Source: Mucinivorans hirudinis (GTDB lineage: Bacteria > Bacteroidota > Bacteroidia > Bacteroidales > Rikenellaceae). Taken from it: a stretch of DNA of 64,000 nt. The stretch is taken from contig HG934468.1 in assembly GCA_000723505.1 (NCBI GenBank), forward strand, positions 124,001 through 188,000, given 5' to 3'. The translations under genes and the position numbers were made by a program. Numbering within the stretch: position 1 is the stretch's first letter; each line of letters begins with the position of its first letter. Positions 1 through 8,023 of this stretch are shown piece after piece. Below the pieces are notes generated by a model, which did not search any database, was not told the origin of the DNA, and worked only from the letters and a program-made list of their open reading frames with translations.

Positions 1-2588
1 ATGGACTTCACAAGAGTTTTGTCGCTGAGATTCAATGTATCTCTTCGATAAATCTTCAATGAGTTGTTGCTGTTTTCGCACAAGAAATAATCAGAGAATG
101 ATATTACATCACCGCCGAGTGCGACTTCGGTGATTGTGTTGTTGATATTGGTTCGCCTGTCGTGGAGGTAGCAACTCTCTGCGGTGTTGATTGCTATTGC
201 GTTGTGAGACTTCACCAACGACATTACACCTCCCATCATAGTCGAATTGGAGACGGTGCGAGTTATCCGCCGTGTTGGTTTCTCGTTGAGTATTTTGAGC
301 TGAGAGCGGATGCCACCGGTGCGGGAGTCTGCCCACGAAAGCAGGGTGTAAATCTTCCCATTCTGATAGGTTGCCAAACCGCTATACTCCATCTCCACCC
401 TCTCAATAGCCACTCCCCGATAATCAACAACCATTATCGAAACTCCATCTACAACCACAAAAGCACCATCGGCAGGGAATATCTTTGAACCAACTCTGCG
501 CTGCATCAACTCCCTAAGTGATTTTGAGGCTGTGTCGTAAATCCAAAGGTCGTGTGTGGAGGTAAGCATCACCAATAGATTGCCGCACTTCAATGAATCA
601 ATAACTGAGAAGTCGAGATTTGCAACTGTCAGACAATCGTCCCCTTCTGGTGGGGTCTCTTTGGTGAGTAGTCCCGGCATCTCAATAAACTCTACGCCGA
701 ATTGGTCTTTGAGGCAATCCAAGTCTATGGAATTGACATAGAAACCCGCAAGCAGATATTTATCATCTTGCAGAACGGTGTTCATATCAAGATGGACACC
801 CGTAAAGGTCTCGCCTGCAATACGCTTCCCCGCAAGCTGTTTGTAACGAAGAGCACAGCGGATAATATGCTCCACCAAACTACCGTAATCATTAGCCCCC
901 TTTGAGTGCCATATCCTTGTTGGCTTGCCGCTGCTATCGGTGAAGTACAAGGAGTAAATCAATGAGTCATTTGGGATATTGGCAACGTGTGCAATGGGCA
1001 GTGTGATAACCATATCTGCATTGTTTGCAGGATTTACAAGAAGTTCGTAGCTCAACGAGTCTTGAAAATCATCTCCCAAATCCAAATTGAGACGAAGGTT
1101 GTCGAATAGAAAATACTCTTCATACTCGGATGTAATATCTCCGAATGAGTTGTGGTTAATCCACGCCTCTAAGTTCTGCTTGAAGGTAATCTGAAAGTTA
1201 CCCGCAATGGGAAAGCCCTGAATCTCTATCTTCTTCTCTGCCTCCCACGGCTCTTTCTCAAAGTTCTCTTCAAAGTAATGCTCTCGTGTGTGCCAGCTGC
1301 CGTCCTCTTGAAGCCATTGAGCCTGAGTCTGAGTTTGGGCTTGATTTTGGGCTTGGGTTTGAGATGAGGGTGTAATTCTTACTCCCCAAATAGCCCTCAT
1401 CGGTTTTGTTGGCAAAGTCAAGCTGCCGAACCCCATCACATATTTGTATGCACGAGCTTTTAGTGAAAACTCCAAAGTAGAGATGTATGCCGAACTCTCA
1501 ATCGGAAAACCGTTGAAGGAGCAGAGTTGGTTGGTGGGAGTATCTTTCCCTGCAAATTTGATTGAGTTTGGTTCGATTACAGTAATCCAAGCCGGGTTGC
1601 TCCAATTCGAGGAGTTGAACACTCCCATTTGTGTGAAGAGATTGTCGAGCAGTCGGTTCTCCACTTTCACCTCCACTTTGCGAAGAGCGGGGACAATGTC
1701 AAGCACCGAACTATCTTCAATAATTATCTCCCCTCGCCACATTGATTCGATTCTCTCACGGGTTGCTTCGGTGATAATGGGTTCGCCGATGTGGGTTACC
1801 AAACTTCTGCCATCTGCCGCCGTGAGCCAACCTATGGGGAACAAAGCCCCGACTTCGTAGAAGCTTAGCGGGCGAGTGTCGTTGTAGGGCGAGATTGCCC
1901 TGCGGATATGCAGAGCACCGTTACTTTGAAAAATCTGAGCAGCGAAAGGTTTCAAGCAGAGTTCGAGTATATCTCGGTAGGTGGGGTTCTCATGGACCGA
2001 GTAGAGCTTAGTCATCTCAACGAAAGTCTGCCTGAGGGGCGATTCTGTCTCAACCATATTCTCACCAAACAAATCCATCCAGTCGGCAACGGAGACATCC
2101 AACTCCAAGAGGTTGATGCACTCATATATCAACTCCCAAAGGGACTTTCGTCCTGAGAATGGCGAGCCATCAGCTTTGCGAAAGGGGAGGTTTGAAAGGA
2201 GGTTGAAACCATCGACAGCTTTGATGGTAACCGTGTATGGCGGCTTGGCAAAGTTCTCAGAGTAGAAGTCAGCTACGACATAGCCTCGCCAATAGAGCTT
2301 GGTATTCCTGTAAATTGAAACCCGAAACTTTCTTGGGTCGGCTGTGAAGAGATTGATATAGTGAAAGTTTTCGAGGCAAAGAATGTTGATAGTAGCCTCC
2401 GAACCTTTGACGGGAATATAAAACTCATCGCCACGCCGCTCCCAAGTAATCGAGAGTGGTGTGCCGCCATCAAAGTGCATCACTTCAGCCGCACCTACAA
2501 AGCCCCTTTCGGCAACCTCTACTCGCCAAAAGACCTCCTTGTGCTTGCTCCTAAGCTCCGCAAAATATCTGAGTCCAAAATTTGCCAT
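1..2588 (-). CDS. Large phage tail-like protein, partial (3' end beyond left edge)
   Basis: I translated the complement from the ATG at 2588 and found an uninterrupted frame to base 1, so at least 862 codons. A TAG stop lies a few bases upstream in the same frame, which fixes the start. Residues 1-130 (MANFGLRYFAEL..., then TPLSITWERRGDEFYIPVKG, FTADPRKFRVSIY, YWRGYVVADFYS, YTVTIKAVDGFNLL) match, from memory, the N-terminal region of large tail or baseplate proteins in Bacteroidota prophages. A Gln-rich linker (QTQAQNQAQTQTQAQ) lies near residues 405-422, and the visible C-terminal part has beta-rich, propeller-like text. No signal peptide or membrane segment is visible. It is read away from the integrase and separated from it by a terminator, so it probably has its own promoter. 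Function beyond 'tail-like' is inference. Confidence 0.7.
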   Translation of the reverse strand, partial: MANFGLRYFAELRSKHKEVFWRVEVAERGFVGAAEVMHFDGGTPLSITWERRGDEFYIPVKGSEATINILCLENFHYINLFTADPRKFRVSIYRNTKLYWRGYVVADFYSENFAKPPYTVTIKAVDGFNLLSNLPFRKADGSPFSGRKSLWELIYECINLLELDVSVADWMDLFGENMVETESPLRQTFVEMTKLYSVHENPTYRDILELCLKPFAAQIFQSNGALHIRRAISPYNDTRPLSFYEVGALFPIGWLTAADGRSLVTHIGEPIITEATRERIESMWRGEIIIEDSSVLDIVPALRKVEVKVENRLLDNLFTQMGVFNSSNWSNPAWITVIEPNSIKFAGKDTPTNQLCSFNGFPIESSAYISTLEFSLKARAYKYVMGFGSLTLPTKPMRAIWGVRITPSSQTQAQNQAQTQTQAQWLQEDGSWHTREHYFEENFEKEPWEAEKKIEIQGFPIAGNFQITFKQNLEAWINHNSFGDITSEYEEYFLFDNLRLNLDLGDDFQDSLSYELLVNPANNADMVITLPIAHVANIPNDSLIYSLYFTDSSGKPTRIWHSKGANDYGSLVEHIIRCALRYKQLAGKRIAGETFTGVHLDMNTVLQDDKYLLAGFYVNSIDLDCLKDQFGVEFIEMPGLLTKETPPEGDDCLTVANLDFSVIDSLKCGNLLVMLTSTHDLWIYDTASKSLRELMQRRVGSKIFPADGAFVVVDGVSIMVVDYRGVAIERVEMEYSGLATYQNGKIYTLLSWADSRTGGIRSQLKILNEKPTRRITRTVSNSTMMGGVMSLVKSHNAIAINTAESCYLHDRRTNINNTITEVALGGDVISFSDYFLCENSNNSLKIYRRDTLNLSDKTLVKS

Positions 2589-2611
2589 TCTCTACCTGAA
2601 AATTATTCGGT

Positions 2612-2625
2612 GTCGCCATAGCGAC
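2612..2625. promoter_or_regulatory. Small palindrome upstream of the tail-like gene
   Basis: GTCGC-CATA-GCGAC is a perfect 5-bp inverted repeat 24-37 bases before the tail-like gene start. It could be an operator half-site pair or a short leader hairpin. No clear TAnnTTTG promoter was found in this 96-base gap, so its role is open. Confidence 0.3.
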
Positions 2626-2684
2626 TTTTGCTGTAAAGGTAGAACCACCACCTACCAAGTGCCTTTGCACGATGCAAAACAGAA

Positions 2685-2714
2685 AAAAAGCACCGAAGAG
2701 ATTCGATGCTTTTT
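2685..2714 (-). terminator. Rho-independent terminator after the integrase
   Basis: Hairpin with arms AAAAAGCA-c-CGAA and TTCG-a-TGCTTTTT around a GAGA loop. Read on the minus strand it ends in a T-rich run and lies just after the integrase stop at 2734. It separates the integrase transcript from the tail-like gene. Confidence 0.75.
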
Positions 2715-2733
2715 CTTGCTGTTTTGTTGCCTA

Positions 2734-3966
2734 TTAGCAACTCATCTGCACGCCTTTGCTTGTGAGGCGATTAGCAAGCTCACCCATCTCACTGCTGATG
2801 CGGTTTTTGGAGATATGGGTGTAGATTTGCGTAGTGCGAATGTTGGAGTGTCCGAGCAGTACCCGTGCCGTTTCGATGGGCACACCATTGGAGAGTAGAA
2901 TTGAAGAGGCGAAAGTATGACGGGCAAGATGGAATGTAACTTTCTGATTGACACCGCATATAGAGGCTATCTCTTTGAGGTAATCATTAACCTTTTGATT
3001 CGAGGGAATTGATAAAAGTTTGTCTCCCTTAGCACTTGCAGCGTTTTTTTCGATTATGGCAAGGGGAATCTCCAAAAGTGGCACATAGACAGGCACATTT
3101 GTCTTTTGTCGCTTTGTGGTAATCCATAAATTGCCGTCATCGCCCCTTACCAAGCAATCTTTCGTCAAGTTGCAGACATCCACATAAGCAAATCCGGTGA
3201 AACAGCTGAAGACAAATACATCTCGCACAGCCTCTAACCTCTCTGAGGGCATCTTTTTGCCCAGCATCGTCTTGACATCTTCGAGGGTCAAGCAGCCTCT
3301 TTCGGTCTTGTCGAAGTGGAATTTGAAGGTGGCAAAAGGGTCGGTCGATACCCATCCGTTATTGAGGGCGACATTGTAAATCGTTCTGAATCGCTGCACA
3401 AACTTAATTGAGTAGTTGTTCGAGTGGTCGCCGTTATTGCGGACAAAGGTATAGAAGTCGCTCACAAACTTTGGGGAGATGTCGGCAAGGATAATATTCC
3501 GTGATGTGTACTTGGAGACGATAAAGTCTGCTAAGTGGTTGCGGGTGAGAATATAGCGGGAGTAGGTTTTGTAGGTTGTCTCTTTGCCCACAAGTTTCTT
3601 GTAATCCTCGTTGTGCAAGTAGCAAAGCTCCAAGAGGTTCATACACCGCTCATCTTTCGAGGTTATAGAGTTTTTGAGTTTCGAGGAGGTGATGACCTCA
3701 CCCCGGCGAAACATTTCGTTGTATTGGTTGAAAATCAGTGCGTAAAACTCCTGCAACATTGAGTTTATGAGTTTGTCCTCTTTGGTTGTGCCGACTGTTC
3801 GCCCCTCTTTGCCAACCCATCTTTCGGGCAAGACATCGCACTGCGTTGTAATGTGGGTCATCTGACCATTGACGGTTATGCGAGCCAAAATTGGTGCTCG
3901 ACCATTGCGTTTGAGTTTGCCCTTGTGGGCAACAAATAAGACTTTGAATGTGCTTTTATCAGACAT
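2734..3966 (-). CDS. Tyrosine recombinase/integrase, CTnDOT-like class
   Basis: 410 residues with an N-terminal arm-binding-like domain (about 1-100), a SAM-like core-binding domain (about 105-210) and a C-terminal catalytic domain. Visible catalytic signature: HLARHTFAS (His/Arg), LLGHSNIRTTQIYTHI with the nucleophile Tyr, and Lys in TTKRQKT. The position that usually carries the first catalytic Arg (CFTGLRY in most families) reads CFTGFAYVDV, so Arg I is missing. The CTnDOT integrase of Bacteroides is known for this absence. The gene starts 419 bases from the 3' end of tRNA-Lys and reads away from it, the usual layout of an element integrated at a tRNA 3' end. Prophages and conjugative elements both use this enzyme class. 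Confidence 0.9.
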   Translation of the reverse strand: MSDKSTFKVLFVAHKGKLKRNGRAPILARITVNGQMTHITTQCDVLPERWVGKEGRTVGTTKEDKLINSMLQEFYALIFNQYNEMFRRGEVITSSKLKNSITSKDERCMNLLELCYLHNEDYKKLVGKETTYKTYSRYILTRNHLADFIVSKYTSRNIILADISPKFVSDFYTFVRNNGDHSNNYSIKFVQRFRTIYNVALNNGWVSTDPFATFKFHFDKTERGCLTLEDVKTMLGKKMPSERLEAVRDVFVFSCFTGFAYVDVCNLTKDCLVRGDDGNLWITTKRQKTNVPVYVPLLEIPLAIIEKNAASAKGDKLLSIPSNQKVNDYLKEIASICGVNQKVTFHLARHTFASSILLSNGVPIETARVLLGHSNIRTTQIYTHISKNRISSEMGELANRLTSKGVQMSC

Positions 3967-4345
3967 AGCTTTTGTAGTTTTTTGCTGCTACAAAGTTAGC
4001 TATTGGATTCCGAACCCTGCACCCCTGCAATGGGACTTAGCAGGACTTGTCATCGGACTTTTCAATACATTATAAATAACTTTGCAGCAGCGTGTTATCT
4101 ACCACAAAACTAAAGCTCTTTTCGTTGATATTCAAGTGAATTGTGATGTTTCGGGCGGCATATTCCGTAATCCCCGCGGTAAGTGTGTCCTATTGTTTTT
4201 CTCGATAGGTTACATTTTACTTACGGCTCAGAGTCCTGCTTCGTCCTATTATCGAAAGCAAAAACCGCAAATTGTAGGACGGGATAGGACACGAAAGCTC
4301 TTACAAAACTTTGTGTTTCAAAGAGATGTAGAGCTAAAACACACA
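3967..4345. other. Gene-free integrase/tRNA gap with attachment-like repeats
   Basis: This 379-base stretch has no convincing gene. It holds a 15-bp inverted repeat (3984-3998 GCTGCTACAAAGTTA and 4077-4091 TAACTTTGCAGCAGC, one mismatch), each arm containing TAACTTTG, a match to the Bacteroidota -7 box, pointing outward. GGACTT occurs three times at 4033, 4043 and 4055. A perfect 9-bp inverted pair GTGTCCTAT/ATAGGACAC lies at 4185-4193 and 4284-4292, with another CGTCCTATT at 4242. Such clusters are what arm-type integrase or excisionase sites look like. The other attachment site lies outside the window, so the core cannot be defined. Confidence 0.5.
3991..3998 (-). promoter_or_regulatory. Putative -7 box of the integrase promoter
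   Basis: TAACTTTG on the minus strand, 25 bases upstream of the integrase ATG, matches TAnnTTTG. No clean TTTG -33 element lies at the usual 19-20 base distance, so this is moderate evidence. Confidence 0.4.
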
Positions 4346-4376
4346 AAAAGAGGTAGTTATAATACTACCTCTTTTC
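4346..4376 (-). terminator. Terminator downstream of tRNA-Lys
   Basis: Perfect hairpin: AAAA plus GAGGTAGT, loop TATAAT, ACTACCTC plus TTTT. It sits 9 bases past the tRNA 3' end and would stop the tRNA transcript; its A/T flanks make it usable in both directions. If it belongs to the host tRNA, the element boundary lies to its left. Confidence 0.8.
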
Positions 4377-4384
4377 TCGTTTTG

Positions 4385-4457
4385 TGATCCCGCTGGGGCT
4401 CGAACCCAGGACCCCAACATTAAAAGTGTTGTGCTCTACCTGCTGAGCTACGGAATC
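4385..4457 (-). tRNA. tRNA-Lys (anticodon UUU)
   Basis: The complement folds as a 73-nt cloverleaf: acceptor GATTCCG/CGGGATC (one G-U pair), D arm GCTC...GAGC, anticodon stem CAACA/TGTTG with loop CTTTTAA giving anticodon TTT, five-base variable loop, T arm CTGGG-TTCGAGC-CCCAG, discriminator A. CCA is not encoded. Its 3' end faces the integrase. Confidence 0.97.
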
Positions 4458-4471
4458 CTCTTTTGCGAGTG

Positions 4472-4502
4472 CAAAGGTAGAAACTTTATTTTGAATTTCA
4501 AA
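4472..4502 (-). promoter_or_regulatory. Promoter of tRNA-Lys
   Basis: On the minus strand TTTG (4499-4502), 19 bases, then TACCTTTG (4472-4479), about 15 bases before the tRNA 5' end. This is a textbook Bacteroidota primary-sigma promoter and helps identify the phylum. Confidence 0.8.
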
Positions 4503-4517
4503 ATTTTTTGCAAAAAA

Positions 4518-5618
4518 TTACAAAATTTCTCTGTAAAATGTGTCGCGTTCTATTGGTACGTATCCCATACGTGCTATCAATGAGCGCATCTGAGAGGTTG
4601 TCATACTTGGTTTCTGGTCGGCGACACCAGCCATAGAATATATTTTTGTTGTGTCGTCAATGGTGCCGTCAATATCGTCAGCACCAAATGCCAATGCAAG
4701 CTCAGTAGCATCCTTGCCTAACATAACCCAATAAGCTTTAATATGATCAAAGTTATCCAAATAAAGTCGCGAAATAGCCAACATTCTCATATCCTCAGGC
4801 AAAGAAACCTCGCCAAGAGAAGACATTGAATTATTTACCGACCTGTATTTCAGAGGTATAAAAGCCGAGAATCCACCCGTCTCGTCCTGCAAAGCGCGCA
4901 GGCGTGCGAGGTGGTCGATACGATGACGGTAAGTTTCGATGTGCCCATATAAAATTGTAGCATTGGTGGTTATGCCCATCTTATGTGCGGCACGATGGGT
5001 TGCGAGCCACTCTTCGGCGGATGATTTTTCACCGCAGATCTGCGCACGCACCTCTGTATCAAAAATCTCTGCACCTCCGCCCGGAATCGCCCCCATACCA
5101 GCCTCCTTCAATAGCACGAGACCCTCCTCAAGAGATAATCCCGCCTTACGGATGATATAGTTCAATTCCACTGCCGTATAAGCCTTTACGACAACCTCTG
5201 GAAGGGCGCGCTTTACGGTTTTTACTATTTCGATATAATCCACAAGAGTGTGAAGCGGATGCACTCCGCCAACTATGTGGACTTCTGTTATACCTTTATG
5301 TTGATACACAGCAGCCTGATTATAAATATCTTCCAATGAGTCATACCACGCACCAGGCTCATCGAGGGAGCATCTTCTGTAAGAGCAAAATTTACAACGA
5401 AACAGACAAATATTGGTGGGCTCAATATGGATATTCCTATTATAATATGCTCTTTTGCCGTTGATTTGTTCTCGTTTGGCGGTTGCCAACATTCCGAGTA
5501 GTGCGAGTGGCGCGCGCTCGAAAAGTATCAAAGCATCCTCGTTTGACAAGCGTGTTCCGGAGGATACGGACTCTGCAATGCGTATTAGGTCTGCATCGTG
5601 TGTGAGAAATTCTATCAT
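4518..5618 (-). CDS. mqnE: Aminofutalosine synthase (radical SAM)
   Basis: 366 residues. MqnE makes aminofutalosine from the enolpyruvyl-benzoate intermediate in the futalosine route to menaquinone. The radical SAM motif CLFRCKFC gives Cys71, Cys75 and Cys78 (CX3CX2C). HIEPTNIC, HIVGGVHP, VKAYTAVE, PGGGAEIF and ATILYGHIET are characteristic of MqnE; the sister enzyme MqnC has different text around its cysteines. The ATG overlaps the stop of the upstream peptidase gene (ATGA), so the two are translationally coupled. No other mqn gene lies in the window. A CofH-like role is the main alternative and is less likely. Confidence 0.88.
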   Translation of the reverse strand: MIEFLTHDADLIRIAESVSSGTRLSNEDALILFERAPLALLGMLATAKREQINGKRAYYNRNIHIEPTNICLFRCKFCSYRRCSLDEPGAWYDSLEDIYNQAAVYQHKGITEVHIVGGVHPLHTLVDYIEIVKTVKRALPEVVVKAYTAVELNYIIRKAGLSLEEGLVLLKEAGMGAIPGGGAEIFDTEVRAQICGEKSSAEEWLATHRAAHKMGITTNATILYGHIETYRHRIDHLARLRALQDETGGFSAFIPLKYRSVNNSMSSLGEVSLPEDMRMLAISRLYLDNFDHIKAYWVMLGKDATELALAFGADDIDGTIDDTTKIYSMAGVADQKPSMTTSQMRSLIARMGYVPIERDTFYREIL

Positions 5619-6661
5619 TGTAATAATTTATATAGCATTGTTTTATACTGCTCAATTCCCTTCGCAATCTCCTCGATATAAACATACTCATCCGCCGTGT
5701 GCGAGCGCGCCGAATCACCAACTCCCATTTTAAGTGATGGACAGCTAAGCAATGCTTGGTCGGAGGTTGTCGGCGAACCGTAATAGTTCAAACCCATCTC
5801 CAAACCTATCTTCACCAAAGGATGGTCAAGTGAAATTGAAGATGGCTTCAAGCGCATACTCCGTGCTAAAACCTCACAATCAACGTTTTCGCGAATAATT
5901 GACAAAACCTCTTGGTTGGTATAACACTCCGTGGTGCGTACATCAACTGTGAAACGGCACTCCGCCGGTACAACATTGTGTTGCGAACCCGCTCCTATCA
6001 CTGTAACACTCATTTTTACAGCACCAAACAGAGGGCTCACCCGTGCAAATCTGTAATTGCGGAACCACTCGATATCCTTCAATGCCTTGTAAATAGAATT
6101 TTCCCCCTCCTCTCGTGCCGCGTGCCCCGCCTTCCCCCGAGCCAAACAATCGAGAACCATAAGTCCGCGCTCTGCAACAGCCATTTGCATAAGTGTAGGC
6201 TCGCCCACTATCGCAAAATCAATCTCAGGCAGCAGCGGCAGCAACGACTCTATGCCGCCTCTACCACTAACCTCCTCTTCGGCTGTGAGTGCCAAGCAGA
6301 GGTTATATCGAAAATCTACCTGATTGTAAAAGTGTAAAAAAGCAGCCGCAAGCGCAACAACACTTGCCCCTGCATCGTTACTACCAAGACCGTAGATTTT
6401 ACCATCCTCCTCGGCGGGCTCGAAAGGGTCGCGCGAGTAGGCTGGGTTAGGACGGACAGTGTCGTGGTGGGAGTTGAGCAGAATCGTGGGCTTCTCGGGA
6501 TTGAAAAATCTATTGAATGCCCACACGTTATTACCCTCTCTCGACACGTTCATAACACCCTCTGCGATTAGGAAATTATATAACAAATCCGCACTTTTAT
6601 CCTCCTCGCGCGAAAAAGATGGCGTGGATATTAATTTTTTTAGTAAATTTGTCCATTTCAT
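5615..6661 (-). CDS. M20 family metallopeptidase, acetylornithine deacetylase-like
   Basis: 348 residues from the ATG at 6661 (MKWTNLL); the frame is open further upstream, but a longer protein would overlap the divergent gene at 6852. Zinc-site motifs: NSHHDTV (His65-His66-Asp67), YGLGSNDAG (Asp96), catalytic TAEEE near residues 127-130 and a C-terminal RSHTADEY His. Together with the length these point to the ArgE/DapE subgroup, cytosolic di-zinc amidohydrolases that remove acyl groups in arginine or lysine synthesis. Bacteroidota often use an ArgE-like M20 enzyme for N-acetyl or N-succinyl ornithine; the substrate cannot be read here. It is coupled to mqnE by ATGA overlap, which is probably transcriptional convenience rather than pathway logic. 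Confidence 0.8.
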   Translation of the reverse strand: MKWTNLLKKLISTPSFSREEDKSADLLYNFLIAEGVMNVSREGNNVWAFNRFFNPEKPTILLNSHHDTVRPNPAYSRDPFEPAEEDGKIYGLGSNDAGASVVALAAAFLHFYNQVDFRYNLCLALTAEEEVSGRGGIESLLPLLPEIDFAIVGEPTLMQMAVAERGLMVLDCLARGKAGHAAREEGENSIYKALKDIEWFRNYRFARVSPLFGAVKMSVTVIGAGSQHNVVPAECRFTVDVRTTECYTNQEVLSIIRENVDCEVLARSMRLKPSSISLDHPLVKIGLEMGLNYYGSPTTSDQALLSCPSLKMGVGDSARSHTADEYVYIEEIAKGIEQYKTMLYKLLQ

Positions 6662-6851
6662 AAAACAATAGTTCATTATTTTTTTTAGTTCCTGTAACCC
6701 CGCACAGCTACGTATGGTCTCATCATAGTTGATTATCAGTATATTATTACGACTGAGACCCGATGCCAAGTATGGGGCGACAATAAAAGTTATTTTACTA
6801 AATATCAATAAATTAAGCAAGTTTACAATAAGGTATCGATAAAACAAAGGT

Positions 6852-7199
6852 ATGAAAAAATTCATTTTCTTGCTAGTCTTAGTTTTTGCACAAGCCGCGG
6901 CACAGGATGTACGCCTTGCGCGCGAGGTGGTCGATTTTGGCGTTGTGCCGATGAAACCACGCTCGCAGCAGAGCGTGATGCTATATAATAAGGGCATTAA
7001 GCCGATGGTTATTATGGCGGTAAATGTTGATTGCAACTGTACGAAGGTTGAGTGGAGTAAAAAGCCTGTGATGGCGGGCGACAGTACACTGCTCAAAATA
7101 AACTATGACCCAAGCGATAAAGGGGTGTTTTACAAGAAGATACGGGTAAAAACCTCACAGGGCGAAAACACAATAACGATTAAAGGAAGGGTTGAGTGA
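6852..7199 (+). CDS. Secreted DUF1573 protein
   Basis: 115 residues. A cleavable signal peptide (about 1-18, MKKFIFLLVLVFAQAAAQ) is followed by one DUF1573 Ig-like domain with the family hallmark DCNCTKVEWSKKPV. These small periplasmic proteins are very common in Bacteroidota; their biochemical role is not established. The stop codon overlaps the start of the next gene (TGATG), so the pair is coupled. Confidence 0.88.
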   Translation: MKKFIFLLVLVFAQAAAQDVRLAREVVDFGVVPMKPRSQQSVMLYNKGIKPMVIMAVNVDCNCTKVEWSKKPVMAGDSTLLKINYDPSDKGVFYKKIRVKTSQGENTITIKGRVE

Positions 7200-7960
7200 T
7201 GAGACGATTTTTTGTAGTTTTTCTTTTACTGACGGCTCTGCTCGCTCATTCTCAGGATGTTCCCAAGCCGGCACGCGCATTAGTCAATGACTTTGCAGGA
7301 CTCTTTACGGCTCAGCAAAAGGCACTATTGGAGGACTCCTTGCTTCGATTCGAGAGGGCAACATCCAACGAAATTGCAGTTGTAACCGTGAATTCATTAG
7401 ATGGTTACACGCCCGCCGATTATGCCTTGAAGCTATTGCGCGACTGGGCTGTAGGAAAAAAAGAGAAGGATAATGGCGTTGTGATGCTCATCAAACCGCG
7501 CAACCAAACCAAGGGTGAGGTCTATATCGCCGTTGGATATGGTCTGGAGGGTGTGTTGCCCGACAGTAGAACAGGGCGAATTATTGATAATGAGATGATT
7601 CCTGCGCTACGAGAGGGTGATTACCACAAGGCAGCAATGCGTGGGGCTGAGGCTCTGATGGCGGCAACGCGTGGCGAATATACGGGTGACAGACAAGAAG
7701 ATATGGGCGATGCTCTGATGGGGCTATTGCCGATTGTTTTGATAATAATATTGTTTATCGTAATTTCAGCGAAAGCGCGTAGAGGTGGAGGTGGTGATAG
7801 TGGCAATAGCGGCGGTTCGGGGCGCGGCTTTATTCCTCCGATACTTTTCCCACCGGGCAGAGGTTTCGGCGGTAGAGGCGGCGGCTTTGGTGGATTTGGC
7901 GGATTTGGCGGATTTGGCGGAGGCTCGGGCGGCGGAGGTGGCGCAGGACGGAGCTTTTGA
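7199..7960 (+). CDS. TPM-domain membrane protein with Gly-rich tail
   Basis: 253 residues from ATG 7199; a GTG three bases earlier is possible. Signal peptide about 1-18, then a TPM (TLP18.3/Psb32/MOLO-1) domain about 22-150 with VNDFAGLFTAQQ and YIAVGYGLEGVLPD, a membrane helix near 178-194 (GLLPIVLIIILFIVI), and a C-terminal tail almost wholly Gly, Phe and Ser. This is the YgcG-like architecture: periplasmic domain, one helix, low-complexity end. The function is uncertain; some TPM proteins have phosphatase activity. The Gly-rich tail is encoded by GC-rich near-repeats that may vary in length. Confidence 0.85.
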   Translation: MRRFFVVFLLLTALLAHSQDVPKPARALVNDFAGLFTAQQKALLEDSLLRFERATSNEIAVVTVNSLDGYTPADYALKLLRDWAVGKKEKDNGVVMLIKPRNQTKGEVYIAVGYGLEGVLPDSRTGRIIDNEMIPALREGDYHKAAMRGAEALMAATRGEYTGDRQEDMGDALMGLLPIVLIIILFIVISAKARRGGGGDSGNSGGSGRGFIPPILFPPGRGFGGRGGGFGGFGGFGGFGGGSGGGGGAGRSF

Positions 7961-8023
7961 GTGAAAAATAAAAAATGATTATCACCTCTACACACCCCAC
8001 CCACAAAAAACAGCAACAAAAAT

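Noticed and set aside
2588-2624. Alternative upstream ATG at 2619 for the tail-like gene
   Set aside because: It is in another frame and stops after about 22 codons; the frame from 2588 stays open for over 860 codons.
4082-4387. 101-codon plus-strand frame between integrase and tRNA
   Set aside because: It runs through the tRNA terminator hairpin into the tRNA and has no family-like text; the repeats in it explain the sequence better.
6677-7096. N-terminal extension of the M20 peptidase to about 493 residues
   Set aside because: It overlaps the divergent DUF1573 gene with a clear signal peptide and adds no family-like residues.
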